A stretch of 64,000 nucleotides of DNA, taken from assembly GCA_021531755.1 (NCBI GenBank), contig JADYUK010000009.1, positions 57,202 through 121,201 of the forward strand, read 5' to 3'. Within the stretch, counting starts at the first letter, position 1, and each line of letters opens with the position of its first letter. Below, one piece after another: positions 8,301 to 16,605 of this stretch. This DNA comes from Hoylesella loescheii. GTDB lineage: Bacteria; Bacteroidota; Bacteroidia; Bacteroidales; Bacteroidaceae. The position numbers were made by a program, and so were the translations under genes. Under the pieces are notes generated by a model that saw only the letters and a list, made by a program, of their open reading frames with translations, ran no database searches and was not told the DNA's origin.

Positions 8301-8540
8301 ATGGTTGATAAATATACAAAGCAAGTATTAGATTTCTTAAGAAATACTTCAAAGGAAATCAAGGATGCAGAGTGGGATAGAATTTCTAATCTCGGTTTGC
8401 CTAATATTGGTGCTTTTACGTTTGTAGAAGATGCCATGTGTGACATAATTACAAGAAGTAGCAAAAACAGTTTCAATTTTATTGATGATGGTTATTGTGC
8501 TTCGTATGATAGTAATAATGAATTAGATTTAGCAGCATAG
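8301..8540 (+). CDS. Small protein, candidate antitoxin of the TAC module
   Basis: 79 residues from the ATG at 8301; the upstream TTG (8265) overlaps the promoter and is rejected. It is acidic and short, with a helical N-terminal half (TKQVLDFLRNTSKEIKDAEW). Its C-terminal tail (SYDSNNELDLAA) looks disordered, ends in a degradation-prone 'LAA', and could serve as a chaperone-addiction tail. I recognise no DNA-binding fold. It is the first of three tightly packed genes, one base before the SecB-like gene. The antitoxin role is inferred only from position and size. Confidence 0.6.
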   Translation: MVDKYTKQVLDFLRNTSKEIKDAEWDRISNLGLPNIGAFTFVEDAMCDIITRSSKNSFNFIDDGYCASYDSNNELDLAA

Positions 8541-8541
8541 T

Positions 8542-8961
8542 ATGAGGGAGGCAGCTTTTCGTTTTTTAGGCTATAAATTTACAAAAATAGCTTTTGATTT
8601 CAGCAATGTAAATCCAGAAGAAGAAATGTCCGTGGATATTTCTACCTTTGGAACATATATTCCGAAGCAAAGAAAGTATGAATTGAAGTTCGTTTTTACA
8701 GCAACAAGTACTCAAAGAGATGAAAAACTTATAGAAATAGAATGTTTGAGTCAATTCGTTTTTGTTGATGAATTGACTTTAGATGAAATTCCTTCTTATT
8801 TCTATCCGAATAGTATTGCTATTGTGTTCCCTTATGTAAGAGCGTTTATTAGTTCTGTTTCTATTCAAGCTGGCATTCCGCCTATAGTTTTGCCAACTTA
8901 TAATCTTTCAGTTTTGCAAGAAGATTTGAAAAAGAACACTCATGTTGTAGAAAATGGATAA
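8542..8961 (+). CDS. SecB-like chaperone (toxin-antitoxin-chaperone type)
   Basis: 139 residues, the size of SecB. The conserved SecB core is visible: an N-terminal strand set (FTKIAFDFSNVNPEEE), alternating beta strands (YELKFVFTATS), then PNSIAIVFPYVRAFISSVS followed by PPIVLPTYNLSVL. This parallels the 'P-x-I-L-F-P-Y-A-R-x-x-I-[ST]' and 'P-x-[LV]-x-L-x-P-[IV]-[NN]-F' blocks of export SecB. Bacteroidota generally lack a canonical export SecB, and this copy lies between a tiny gene and an ADP-ribosyltransferase-like gene. It is therefore better read as the chaperone of a TAC system, like SecB-TA (Rv1957) or CmdC. Its stop overlaps the toxin ATG by 8 bases. Confidence 0.8.
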   Translation: MREAAFRFLGYKFTKIAFDFSNVNPEEEMSVDISTFGTYIPKQRKYELKFVFTATSTQRDEKLIEIECLSQFVFVDELTLDEIPSYFYPNSIAIVFPYVRAFISSVSIQAGIPPIVLPTYNLSVLQEDLKKNTHVVENG

Positions 8962-9508
8962 AAGAACACTTTTTCAAGCTATAAAGGATTTAGATAATCC
9001 TGATGAGATAGAGCAGAATGGACCATTTAAGTGTAGAAGAAAAGACGCTTGGCTTGGAGAAGGTTATTATTTTTGGGACTCTTTTGTGGAATTAGCTCAA
9101 TGGTGGGGGCGAGAATCTCTTGGAAATGATTATGTGATTTGTCGTTCTTATTGTGCAGCTTCTCTTCCTGATACGTATGATTTATATGATAATCCTGAGC
9201 ATATTGTTAGTTTCAGAGCATTGAGCGAAGCTCTTTCCAAGGAGTATCCCAATAAGTTTATTTCTGTAACATTTGTCTTGGAAATGTTGAAAGCTCATTC
9301 TGATTTTCTTAAAGATTATAAAGCCATAAGAGCTAAAGCTGAAAGATGCTGGAAGGATGTACCTCGTTTGAAGTTTAATAGAGGCAATGTGGCATACTTG
9401 GAAACAATTCCTCCGATACAGTTTTGTGTGCTTGATAAATCATTTTTGATAAATGGAGAATACCAAATAATCTATCCTCCTAAGTATTTGGTGGAAGGAG
9501 TGGTATAA
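8954..9508 (+). CDS. Putative ADP-ribosyltransferase-fold toxin (DUF3990-like)
   Basis: 184 residues. Residues 34-48 read LGEGYYFWDSFVELA followed by QWWG. This matches the 'G-x-G-[FY]-[YF]-x-x-[DS]-x-x-x-A-x-x-[WF][AG]' signature of small ADP-ribosyltransferase-fold toxins such as DUF3990. A late strand PPIQFCVLDKSFL fits the final beta strand of such folds. A catalytic triad cannot be fixed by eye. The gene overlaps the SecB-like gene by 8 bases, consistent with strict co-expression. CmdT, the toxin of the CmdTAC anti-phage system, is also an ADP-ribosyltransferase guarded by a SecB-like chaperone. Family membership is moderate; the target is unknown. Confidence 0.6.
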   Translation: MDKRTLFQAIKDLDNPDEIEQNGPFKCRRKDAWLGEGYYFWDSFVELAQWWGRESLGNDYVICRSYCAASLPDTYDLYDNPEHIVSFRALSEALSKEYPNKFISVTFVLEMLKAHSDFLKDYKAIRAKAERCWKDVPRLKFNRGNVAYLETIPPIQFCVLDKSFLINGEYQIIYPPKYLVEGVV

Positions 9509-9608
9509 ATGTTTGTTTTGATACCTTGTGAAAACACATAATTAGTGTTCGCTGAATAATTTATAACTCTCTGATATTTAATTTTTATAACTTTATTTCT
9601 TCGTTTAT

Positions 9609-9630
9609 TTAACGAAAAAGTCGTACCTTT
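9609..9630 (+). promoter_or_regulatory. Candidate transposase promoter
   Basis: TACCTTTG just upstream of the transposase start fits the Bacteroidota -7 box. Confidence 0.35.
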
Positions 9631-9652
9631 GTATAGTTAATTCCATAGCAAG

Positions 9653-11265
9653 ATGAAGTTTTACGCTCCTAAATACAAGCAACTTGACCTCGGTTTGCTC
9701 CGCTCATCCCTTGATGAGTTGGACAAGACTAACCGATGGGTGGCTCTCGGCGACATTCTTCCATGGACTGAGCTTGAGAAGGAATACAACTCAAGGCTGG
9801 ACAATCAGAAGAAAGGTGCAGGGAACAAGCCGGCACGCATGATTCTCGGTGCAATGATCATCAAGCACAAGCTAAGCCTGAGTGATGCCGAGACCATCGA
9901 GATTATCAGAGAGAGTCCCTACATGCAGTACTTTTGCGGGTTGCATGAGTTCACCGACAAGCCTGTATTCGACCCGAGCCTGTTCGTCACGATACGCAAG
10001 CGGATCTCAGAGGAAGAGCTCAACAAGATGACTGTCAAGCTTCTCAACAAGCAGAAGCGTCTTCTTGAAGAGAAACGCAAGCGTGAGGAGGAAGAGGCGA
10101 AGAAGAACGGCGAGGAACCGCCGGCTCCGGAACCAGAGGATCCGAATGCCGCCTCCTTCACAGACTCAAAAGGTCGCAAGCACAAGGGGGTGCTGAAGAT
10201 TGATGCCACCTGTGCCGATGCCGAGATGCGCTATCCTGTTGACGTTCGTATAAATACAGACGTTTTCTCGCCATGGCATAGCCCAAGTAACCTTGGTCTC
10301 TGCTCATTTGGCTTAACGAAAACGTTGATATAATACATGACGGCTGCCGCAGGGTTACCGACTATATTATGAAGGTGTGCGAGATGTTTGAGATTCACAA
10401 GCCACGCACGAACTACAAGCGTGCACGTCGGGCATATCTTCAGATTGTCAAGAAAGCAAAGAAGAAAGGCAGGATGGTGCGTGAGACTATCGGGGTGATG
10501 CTCAACTACTTGCACAAAGACATCCGCATCCTGATGGACTTGCTTGCAAAGGACAAGACGTACTACGAGAGTCTGTTCACATATGAGAAACGCACCTTGA
10601 CAGCCATCCTCAAGATGTACCATCAGCAGGAGGAGATGTACAGATTGAAAACCCATACCTGTGCAGACCGCATACTGAGCATCTTTCAGCCACACGTCAG
10701 TGCCATCGTCCGTGGAAAGGCCAAGGCAAGGACTGAGTTCGGTGCGAAGATAGGTGCAAGCATAGTCGAGGTTTATACGTTTATAGACCACCACAGCTGG
10801 GATGCCTACAACGAGAGCCAGGACCTCTTGCTACAGATTCAACTTTTCAAAGAACGCTTCGGCTACCTTCCAGCCACCATCCTTGCAGATAAGATTTACC
10901 TGAACAGGACCAACCGGGATATACTTGAGGATTTTGAAGTCCATTCATACTGCAAACCCTTAGGGCGACCGCCGAAGGATCCTCCCTCTGATGAAATGAA
11001 ATTCAGGATGGCCAAAGCCATCGGGGAGCGCAACGAAATCGAATGCTCATTCGGTACAGGCAAGAGAATCTATCGAGCCAATGACATAAGAGCCAAGCTT
11101 CCAGATACAGCACGATGCTGGACGGGAATGTGCTACTTCGTCAAGAATGTGATGAAGTTCCTAAGGGAACTTTGTCTTGCCCTGACCGAATTATGGAGTT
11201 TTTTTATCAACTTCGTCACTATGAGGGGGCACATCTGCTACTCTCTGTCTGTTGCAGGAAATTAA
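9653..11265 (+). pseudogene. DDE transposase of the IS, split by an 80-bp insertion
   Basis: The N-terminal part (198 codons to 10246) has the DUF772 region (LSLSDAETIEIIRESPYMQY) and the first catalytic Asp (LKIDATCADAEMRYPVDV). The frame is then broken. Removing bases 10247-10326 joins it exactly to the rest: PVDV continues as DIIHDGCRRVTDYI, then the second Asp in ILADKIYLNRTNR and the Glu in GERNEIECSFGTGKR. The restored protein would have 510 residues. As written, the first piece stops at 10333 and the second can only start internally (ATG 10369), so the transposase is dead unless the insert is removed. Confidence 0.85.
10247..10326. repeat. 80-bp palindromic insertion within the transposase (MITE/REP-like)
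   Basis: Flanked by ACGTT at 10242-10246 and ACGTT at 10322-10326, as expected of a 5-bp target duplication. Inside are ACGTTTTC (from 10260) pairing with GAAAACGT (to 10325), an inner stem CCAAG-TAAC-CTTGG, and the palindrome GCCATGGC. It is too short to code. It does not resemble the AATTCG/CCGTG repeats to its right. Confidence 0.65.
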
Positions 11266-11283
11266 TTCAGCAGACCCTAATTA

Positions 11284-11470
11284 GAGAATTAGCGATTTTT
11301 TGTCTTCCGTGACCTTCCGCGATTCTCCGTGTGATTAAAAGAAATTCGATAATTCGCAAATTCGGGATAAAGAAAAAGTATCGGGGCGAAAAGAAAAATA
11401 TCCGTGATACTCCGTGACATTCCGTGTGATACGGACAGGATATTGAAGGGAACGACTCTGTGATTTTTTT
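11284..11470. repeat. Intergenic palindromic repeat array, copy 1
   Basis: Made of two block types, 'TTCGATAATTCG' runs and 'CCGTGAC..TTCCGTGTGA' runs, in both orientations. It starts directly at the IS end. The same family fills six further spacers up to 21.7 kb. No gene is seen. Confidence 0.8.
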
Positions 11471-11537
11471 CTGATTTAGGTGTTAAGGTGTCAAGCATGA
11501 TGGTATTCGGCTGTTATTGTGGCTGTTAGCGTAACAG

Positions 11538-11581
11538 GAGGTGTCAAGGAGGTTGTCAGAAGGTGTCAAGGAGGTGTCAAG
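11538..11581. repeat. 11-bp tandem repeat GAGGTGTCAAG (4 units)
   Basis: Units at 11538, 11549 (degenerate), 11560 and 11571, exactly 11 bases apart. The inverse array CTTGACACCTC lies beyond the VirE-type gene at 14187, so that gene is bracketed by inverted iteron-like arrays. Confidence 0.75.
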
Positions 11582-11621
11582 CCAAGAAGAGAGGAACTAA
11601 CCGGTTGCAATCTACCAGAAG

Positions 11622-11806
11622 GTACTGAATGATAGGCTCAAAGGTACTGAATGACAGGCTCAAAGGTACTGAATAATAGACCATGATGTACTGAATGACA
11701 GACCATGACGTACTGAATGACAGACCATGACGTACTGAATGACAGACCATGATGTACTGAATGACAGACCATGATGTACTGAATGACAGACCATGATGTA
11801 CTGAAT
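11622..11806. repeat. 22-bp iteron-like repeats (9 copies of GTACTGAAT)
   Basis: GTACTGAAT occurs at 11622, 11644, 11666, 11688, 11710, 11732, 11754, 11776 and 11798, a strict 22-bp period. The later units read GACAGACCATGAT between cores. Two-turn helical phasing upstream of a replication-type protein resembles plasmid iterons. It is not CRISPR, because there are no unique spacers. Confidence 0.8.
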
Positions 11807-11906
11807 GGGGTGGTAAGAGAAGAGCAATGGCAATAAACGGATGGACGTGTACTGCACACTACCAACATATGATGACAACCGAGGAGAGACAGACAATACA
11901 GTTTAT

Positions 11907-12070
11907 AAGTAGGTGTACAGAATTATATTTATAATCCTTGCACTGCCTACTGCGCATTATCTGCAAGTGACAACAGTCGAGTAGGAGTCGCTACACTCCT
12001 TTATGTCACATACTGATTCTGCATCACTAATCAATATAATCATTACAAAAATAATTTTGCACACCTACTT
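11907..12070. repeat. 164-bp MITE-like element, copy 1
   Basis: Terminal inverted repeats AAGTAGGTGTACAGAATTAT and its complement (with one or two changes) at the right end. It contains an internal stem GAGTAGGAG..CTACACTCCT. A second copy of identical length lies at 38953-39116. No coding frame. Confidence 0.8.
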
Positions 12071-12116
12071 AGATGCATCAGTATTGAACCCAGGTTGAGT
12101 TCAGAGCATTAATAAT

Positions 12117-14147
12117 ATGATTTCAGTAGAGATAAGGTACCTATACAGAGGGATAGAAAGGAAAAAGTTCATGACCATTGAGGATATCATGGTTATGATA
12201 CGCAGCGGCAAATACGCCAAGAGTGTACAGAATCTTCGTGACACTCTCGATATATCACGCCAGGAGGGCATGACACCGGACAGCGACGACTGCCGGACTC
12301 TCCCATACATTATATGGGGCAATGGGAAGGATGGTTACTCGGGGCTCGTCATGCTCTCTCTGCCTTGCAGCGACCGGAGAGTGCTGGAGGCTACCCGCCA
12401 GAAAGTCAGGCTGTCACCAAATGTAGTATGCGCCTTCACGGGAGCGTCAGGGAAGACGCTGAAGGTCATCATGGCATACGAGTCGGCAAACGGGATAACT
12501 GACAGCGGGCTGTTCCACGCCAACGCCTACTGCCGCGCCGTACAGTATATGCTGGCAATGACAGGAATAGAGAGCACGGGCGAGGGAGGACGGACGGACA
12601 GCGGATGCCACATATCGGCCGACAGCGAATGCTACTATAATGCCGACGCTGTGGCCCTGAGAATGGAGATGCCGACAAGGATGCCTGACGACGACTTATG
12701 CAGGACGGGGAATATAACACCGCTGATGGCAAAGGTCTCGACGGTACCTGGATACACGAAGTTGGAGCACGATGTGACAACATTCAACCTCATAAGGCGC
12801 GAGCTACAGATAGACGACGAGGGCGACGACGCCACAGAGCTGATATCCGTCGCCGAGGCGTGCGCCAGGGCTGGCATAGAGGAAGAGGTCGCTGTGAAGT
12901 GTGCGCTGAGGATGAGCCGTTTTGAGGGGAAGACGCTGCTCGTGAGGACATCATTCGGGGAGGCTTACAAGAACAGGACGGGGAAGACCGTCAGCAAGAT
13001 ACCCAAGAGCGCGATTCTCATAACAATGATGAAACAGGCTGTTGCCTCACGCTACCGTTTCCGCCGTAACGAGCTGACTGACAGCATGGAGTTTATGGAG
13101 ATAAACAGGTACATAGCCCGCTGGCAGCCTTACACGCCTGAGGTGCGCAACACGATATGCATGGAACTGCGTGAGACTGGCATCGACGTGTGGGACAAGG
13201 ATATCGACCGCTATGTCCACTCTACCCTGACGCAGGATTATGACCCCATCGCCGTATGGCTCGACAGTCTGCCTGAATGGGACGGCCGTGACCGTGTGGC
13301 GGAGCTCGCGGCTACGGTGCCGACAGAATGGGAGATGTGGCAGGAGATGTTCGCGATATGGATGAGGGCTCTCGTCAGCCAGTGGCGTGGCATAAACGGT
13401 ATGTACGGGGCGACAATGGTGATGATGCTCACGGGAGAGCAGGGAACAAGGAAATCAACATTCTGCCGGCGACTAATGCCTCCAGAGCTGATGCCGTACT
13501 ATACTGACCGCCTCGACTTCACGAACAAGCGCGACGCTGAGAGGGCCCTGACACGCTTCTGCCTCATAAACCTCGACGAGTTTGACCAGATAAGCCAACG
13601 GCAGACGGCTTTCCTGAAACATATGTTGCAGAAATCGAGCGTGGCATACCGCAAGATGTACCAGAACGAGATAGAGCAGGCAAGGCGTTATGCCGCTTTC
13701 TGTGCCACGACGAACAGCAACACGCCACTGACTGACCCTACGGGTTCGAGGCGGTACATGGTGGTGGAGGTGACTGGGGCTATCGACACGACTTACGAGA
13801 TAGACTATGCCCAGCTCTATGCCCAGGTGTTGGCGGAGGTGCATGCCGGCAGAGTGTCATTCTTCGACTCACAGAAAGAGCACTGCATCATGGAGCATAA
13901 CATCAGCTACACCGAGGAGACTCCGCTGGAGACGATGTTCAACAACACGTTCGCCCCGGCACGTGAGGGTGAGGAGTATATCGAGCTGACAACGACAGAG
14001 ATACTCCTGGAGTTGAAGAAGCGGTACGCATCGAGCATCATCATCAACCGCAGCACGATAACAAGGATGGGGCAATGGCTTAACAGTCAGGGTATCAAGC
14101 CTGTGCGTAAGGAGAAGAGGAGGGTCTACCGCCTCCGTCATGTCTGA
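12117..14147 (+). CDS. VirE-type primase/helicase-like protein (BT4734-like N-terminus)
   Basis: 676 residues. The N-terminal part (about 30-230) fits the BT4734-like/VirE-N domain, related to primase folds (LPYIIWGNGKDGYSGLVMLS). The C-terminal VirE P-loop domain starts with VWLDSLPEWDGRDRV; Walker A GEQGTRKST lies near residue 440 and Walker B-like FCLINLDEFDQI follows. A C-terminal DNA-binding-like tail ends in RLRHV. Such proteins are common in Bacteroidales near capsule loci and mobile elements and look like replication primase-helicases. The flanking 22-bp and 11-bp repeats and a DnaA box suggest an origin. Its codon use is more G+C-rich than the left flank. Confidence 0.85.
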   Translation: MISVEIRYLYRGIERKKFMTIEDIMVMIRSGKYAKSVQNLRDTLDISRQEGMTPDSDDCRTLPYIIWGNGKDGYSGLVMLSLPCSDRRVLEATRQKVRLSPNVVCAFTGASGKTLKVIMAYESANGITDSGLFHANAYCRAVQYMLAMTGIESTGEGGRTDSGCHISADSECYYNADAVALRMEMPTRMPDDDLCRTGNITPLMAKVSTVPGYTKLEHDVTTFNLIRRELQIDDEGDDATELISVAEACARAGIEEEVAVKCALRMSRFEGKTLLVRTSFGEAYKNRTGKTVSKIPKSAILITMMKQAVASRYRFRRNELTDSMEFMEINRYIARWQPYTPEVRNTICMELRETGIDVWDKDIDRYVHSTLTQDYDPIAVWLDSLPEWDGRDRVAELAATVPTEWEMWQEMFAIWMRALVSQWRGINGMYGATMVMMLTGEQGTRKSTFCRRLMPPELMPYYTDRLDFTNKRDAERALTRFCLINLDEFDQISQRQTAFLKHMLQKSSVAYRKMYQNEIEQARRYAAFCATTNSNTPLTDPTGSRRYMVVEVTGAIDTTYEIDYAQLYAQVLAEVHAGRVSFFDSQKEHCIMEHNISYTEETPLETMFNNTFAPAREGEEYIELTTTEILLELKKRYASSIIINRSTITRMGQWLNSQGIKPVRKEKRRVYRLRHV

Positions 14148-14186
14148 CGGGATGTGTTGCGGGTGTGGCCGCCGCCGTCCTCACGG

Positions 14187-14290
14187 CTTGACACCTCCTT
14201 GACACCTCCTTGACACCTCGACACCACCTCGTCAAGACATAACCGCCACGGTATCACATAGTTATCCACAGGCTTGACACCTTGACACCT
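14187..14290. repeat. CTTGACACCTC iteron-like repeats downstream of the VirE-type gene
   Basis: Perfect 11-bp units at 14187, 14198 and 14209, with further CTTGACACC cores at 14273 and 14280. They are in inverse orientation to the 11538-11581 array. Confidence 0.75.
14262..14270 (+). promoter_or_regulatory. DnaA box (TTATCCACA)
   Basis: Perfect match to the consensus 9-mer, sitting between CTTGACACC repeats. A single box can occur by chance, but the setting makes an origin-like role plausible. Confidence 0.5.
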
Positions 14291-14324
14291 CAAATCAAGA
14301 AATATAAGAGGCGTTCCCGTTCAT

Positions 14325-14720
14325 ATCACGATTTTTTTCTTTATCACGAATTAGAGAATTATCGAATTATTTCTTATAATCACACGGAGAATCGCGGAGT
14401 ATCACGGACTAATCTTTGTCACGAATTTGCGAATTAGCGAATTATTTCTTATAATCACACGGAGAATCGCGGAAGGTCACGGATGATAAAAATTCGATAA
14501 TTCTCTAATTCGGGACAAAAAAGAAAATCCGTGACCGTCCGTGATATTCCGTGTGAAGACAAAAATTCGATAATTCGAAAATTCGGGACAAAGAAAAGAA
14601 AAAAGAAAATCCGTGACTGTCCGCGATACTCCGTGTGAAGACAAAAATTCGAAAATTCGATAATTCGGGACAAAAAAGAAAATCCGTGTGAAGACAAAAA
14701 TTCGAAAAATCGGGAACTGA
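14325..14720. repeat. Intergenic palindromic repeat array, copy 2
   Basis: Contains several units of 'TCACGAATTTGCGAATTA', 'CACACGGAGAATCGCGGA' and their complements, alternating and able to fold into long hairpins. It fills the spacer before the ATPase gene, and no gene is seen in it. Confidence 0.85.
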
Positions 14721-14803
14721 AAGTTTGGTGGTTTGAAAGAAATACAGTATTTTTGTTACGCAATTTGCGCAACGCAATTTGTGTAATATTACTAACCTCT
14801 TGT

Positions 14804-15940
14804 ATGACAGACAGTTTGAAGAATCCATTCCTTATATATGGATATGAGGACCCTGAGCATTTTTGCGACAGAGCGGAGGAGACAGCAGATATAATCTCCG
14901 CATTGCGTAATGGAAGAAACATCTCGCTGATAGCTCCTCGCAGAATGGGTAAGACGGGATTGATACATAATGTTTTTCATGGGATAAAGCAGACGGATCC
15001 ATCGGCTGCATGCTTTTATGTTGATATCTTCGCGACAAAGACCCTTGATGACTTCGTGCGTTATTTAGGGAAGAACATCGTGGGTAAGATAGACACACCA
15101 CAACAGAAAGCGGCAGGATTTGTCACGTCCTTTTTCAAAAGTGCAAAGGTGGTGTTCTCGGTAGATATGCTTACGGGAATGCCTGAGGCGACGTTAGGGT
15201 TTGAACCTCACTTGGCGAAGAATACTCTTGAGGAGATATTTGCATATCTGAGACAATCGGAGAGGGAATGTTATGTTGCAATAGACGAGTTTCAGCAGAT
15301 TCTTGAATATGAAGATACTGGGGTGGAGGCAATGCTACGCAGCATGATTCAGTTTTGTCATAATGTACACTTCATCTTCTCGGGGAGCAAACGGCACATG
15401 ATGGTGGACATATTTACAAATGCCAAACGGCCTTTCTTCCAATCTACGGAATGTATGAGTCTTCATCCTATTCCAGAGGATAGATACTATCTCTTTGCCG
15501 AAAGGTTCATGCGCCAAGGTGGGATAGTCTTGAACGACGATGTCTTTCATGATATATATTCCCGTTTTGAAGGACACACATGGTACGTGCAGTATATCCT
15601 GAATGTGATATATGAATATGCACCTGAGGTTGTCACGTTTGAAGATGTAAACAATGCGATAGTGAGAATTCTGAGGCGCAATGAGGACACTTATCGGGAG
15701 ACTTTGGACAGGTTGTCGAAGAACCAGGTCTATTTGTTGTCTGCCATTGCCAATGAGGGTGTAGTAGGTCAGGTTAACTCAGGGAATTTCATTCGCCGTT
15801 ATAGGCTTAAAGGGACGAGCAGTGTGAACAGGGCATTGGAATACCTGATAGACAGGGAGTTGGTATATAAGCAGTCAGACGGCTACATCGTTTATAACCG
15901 CTTCCTCGGTATGTGGCTTAAATATACAATGAGTATATAA
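14804..15940 (+). CDS. P-loop ATPase (archaeal-ATPase/STAND-like)
   Basis: 378 residues from the ATG at 14804; an upstream TTG (14753) overlaps the repeat array. N-terminus LKNPFLIYGYEDPEHFCDRAEE, then Walker A APRRMGKTGL (residues about 47-56) and Walker B-like YVAIDEFQQI with sensor FIFSGSKRHMM. A C-terminal winged-helix-like region (QVYLLSAIANEG..INRALEYLIDRELV type) is typical of Bacteroidetes ATPases of the ATP_bind/AAA_14-16 type. The function of these single-gene ATPases is not known. No toxin or nuclease domain is fused. Confidence 0.8.
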   Translation: MTDSLKNPFLIYGYEDPEHFCDRAEETADIISALRNGRNISLIAPRRMGKTGLIHNVFHGIKQTDPSAACFYVDIFATKTLDDFVRYLGKNIVGKIDTPQQKAAGFVTSFFKSAKVVFSVDMLTGMPEATLGFEPHLAKNTLEEIFAYLRQSERECYVAIDEFQQILEYEDTGVEAMLRSMIQFCHNVHFIFSGSKRHMMVDIFTNAKRPFFQSTECMSLHPIPEDRYYLFAERFMRQGGIVLNDDVFHDIYSRFEGHTWYVQYILNVIYEYAPEVVTFEDVNNAIVRILRRNEDTYRETLDRLSKNQVYLLSAIANEGVVGQVNSGNFIRRYRLKGTSSVNRALEYLIDRELVYKQSDGYIVYNRFLGMWLKYTMSI

Positions 15941-15984
15941 TCAGGGTTGTCCCGTCAGGTGTCCTAATAATGCATCACGGGGGG

Positions 15985-16460
15985 CTTTTCACACGGAATA
16001 ATCTTTGTCACGAATTTGCGAATTAGCGAATTATTTCTTTTAGTCACACAGAGAATCGCGGAGTATCACGGAATAATCTTTGTCACGAATTTGCGAATTA
16101 ACGAATTAATTTTTAATCACACGGAGAATCACGGAAAGTCACGGAAGACAAAAATTCGAAAATTACCTCACGTTGGTCAGTGGGTCCAAGGACAAGTCTC
16201 GATAATTCGTGACAAGAAGAAAAAAAAGAAAATCAGTGATACTCCGTGACTATCCGTGTGATTGAAATTCGATAATTCGTGACAGAAAATCCGTGACCGT
16301 CCGCGATATTCCGTGTGAAGACAAAATTCGATAATTCGACAATTCGGGACAAAAAAAGAAAATCCGTGACTGTCCGCGATATTCCGTGTGAAGAAGAAAC
16401 CCGTGACTGTCCGCGATATTCCGTGTGAAAAGAAAAACCTTGACTATCCGTGTGAAGAAG
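15985..16460. repeat. Intergenic palindromic repeat array, copy 3
   Basis: Same AATTCG and CCGTG blocks as elsewhere, both orientations, with AAGACAAAA linkers. It also includes TCAGTGGGTCCAAGGACAA, related to a block found in copies 4 and 5. Confidence 0.85.
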
Positions 16461-16605
16461 ACAATCCGTGTTATTGACAGAAAAAAAATATTCGTGTCCT
16501 CATGCAATAAATCATCCATGTATGCCGTTATTATCAATAAAAGGCGCAGCGTGACAGCAGAGACGTTCATGAGGCGCCTGTCAACGGCCAATACATGCAA
16601 GAAGA

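Larger units (their letters stand above)
9542..11281 (+). mobile_element. Insertion sequence (IS5/IS1182-like), inactivated
   Basis: The two ends are imperfect inverted repeats: left TTAGTGTTCGCTGAATAAT from 9542, and right, on the minus strand, TTAGGGTCTGCTGAATTAAT ending at 11281. A single transposase gene fills the element. TAATTAG is present at both edges, so the exact target duplication is unclear (possibly TTA or TAA). Base composition is richer in G+C than the AT-rich defence island to its left. Confidence 0.75.

Noticed and set aside
8542..8961. Canonical export SecB
   Set aside because: It is embedded in a tight toxin-like operon and Bacteroidota usually lack export SecB; TAC chaperone is the better reading.
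11622..11806. CRISPR array
   Set aside because: The period is 22 bp with no unique spacers and no cas genes; the whole unit repeats.
11638..11896. Protein-coding frames on the minus strand across the 22-bp repeats
   Set aside because: They exist only because the repeat unit lacks stops; composition is pure repeat (HHGLSFSTSWSVIQY) with no family likeness.
14455..14922. Minus-strand ORFs over repeat array 2
   Set aside because: Translations are low-complexity repeats (SNFCLH, FFFVPN) and conflict with the ATPase gene.
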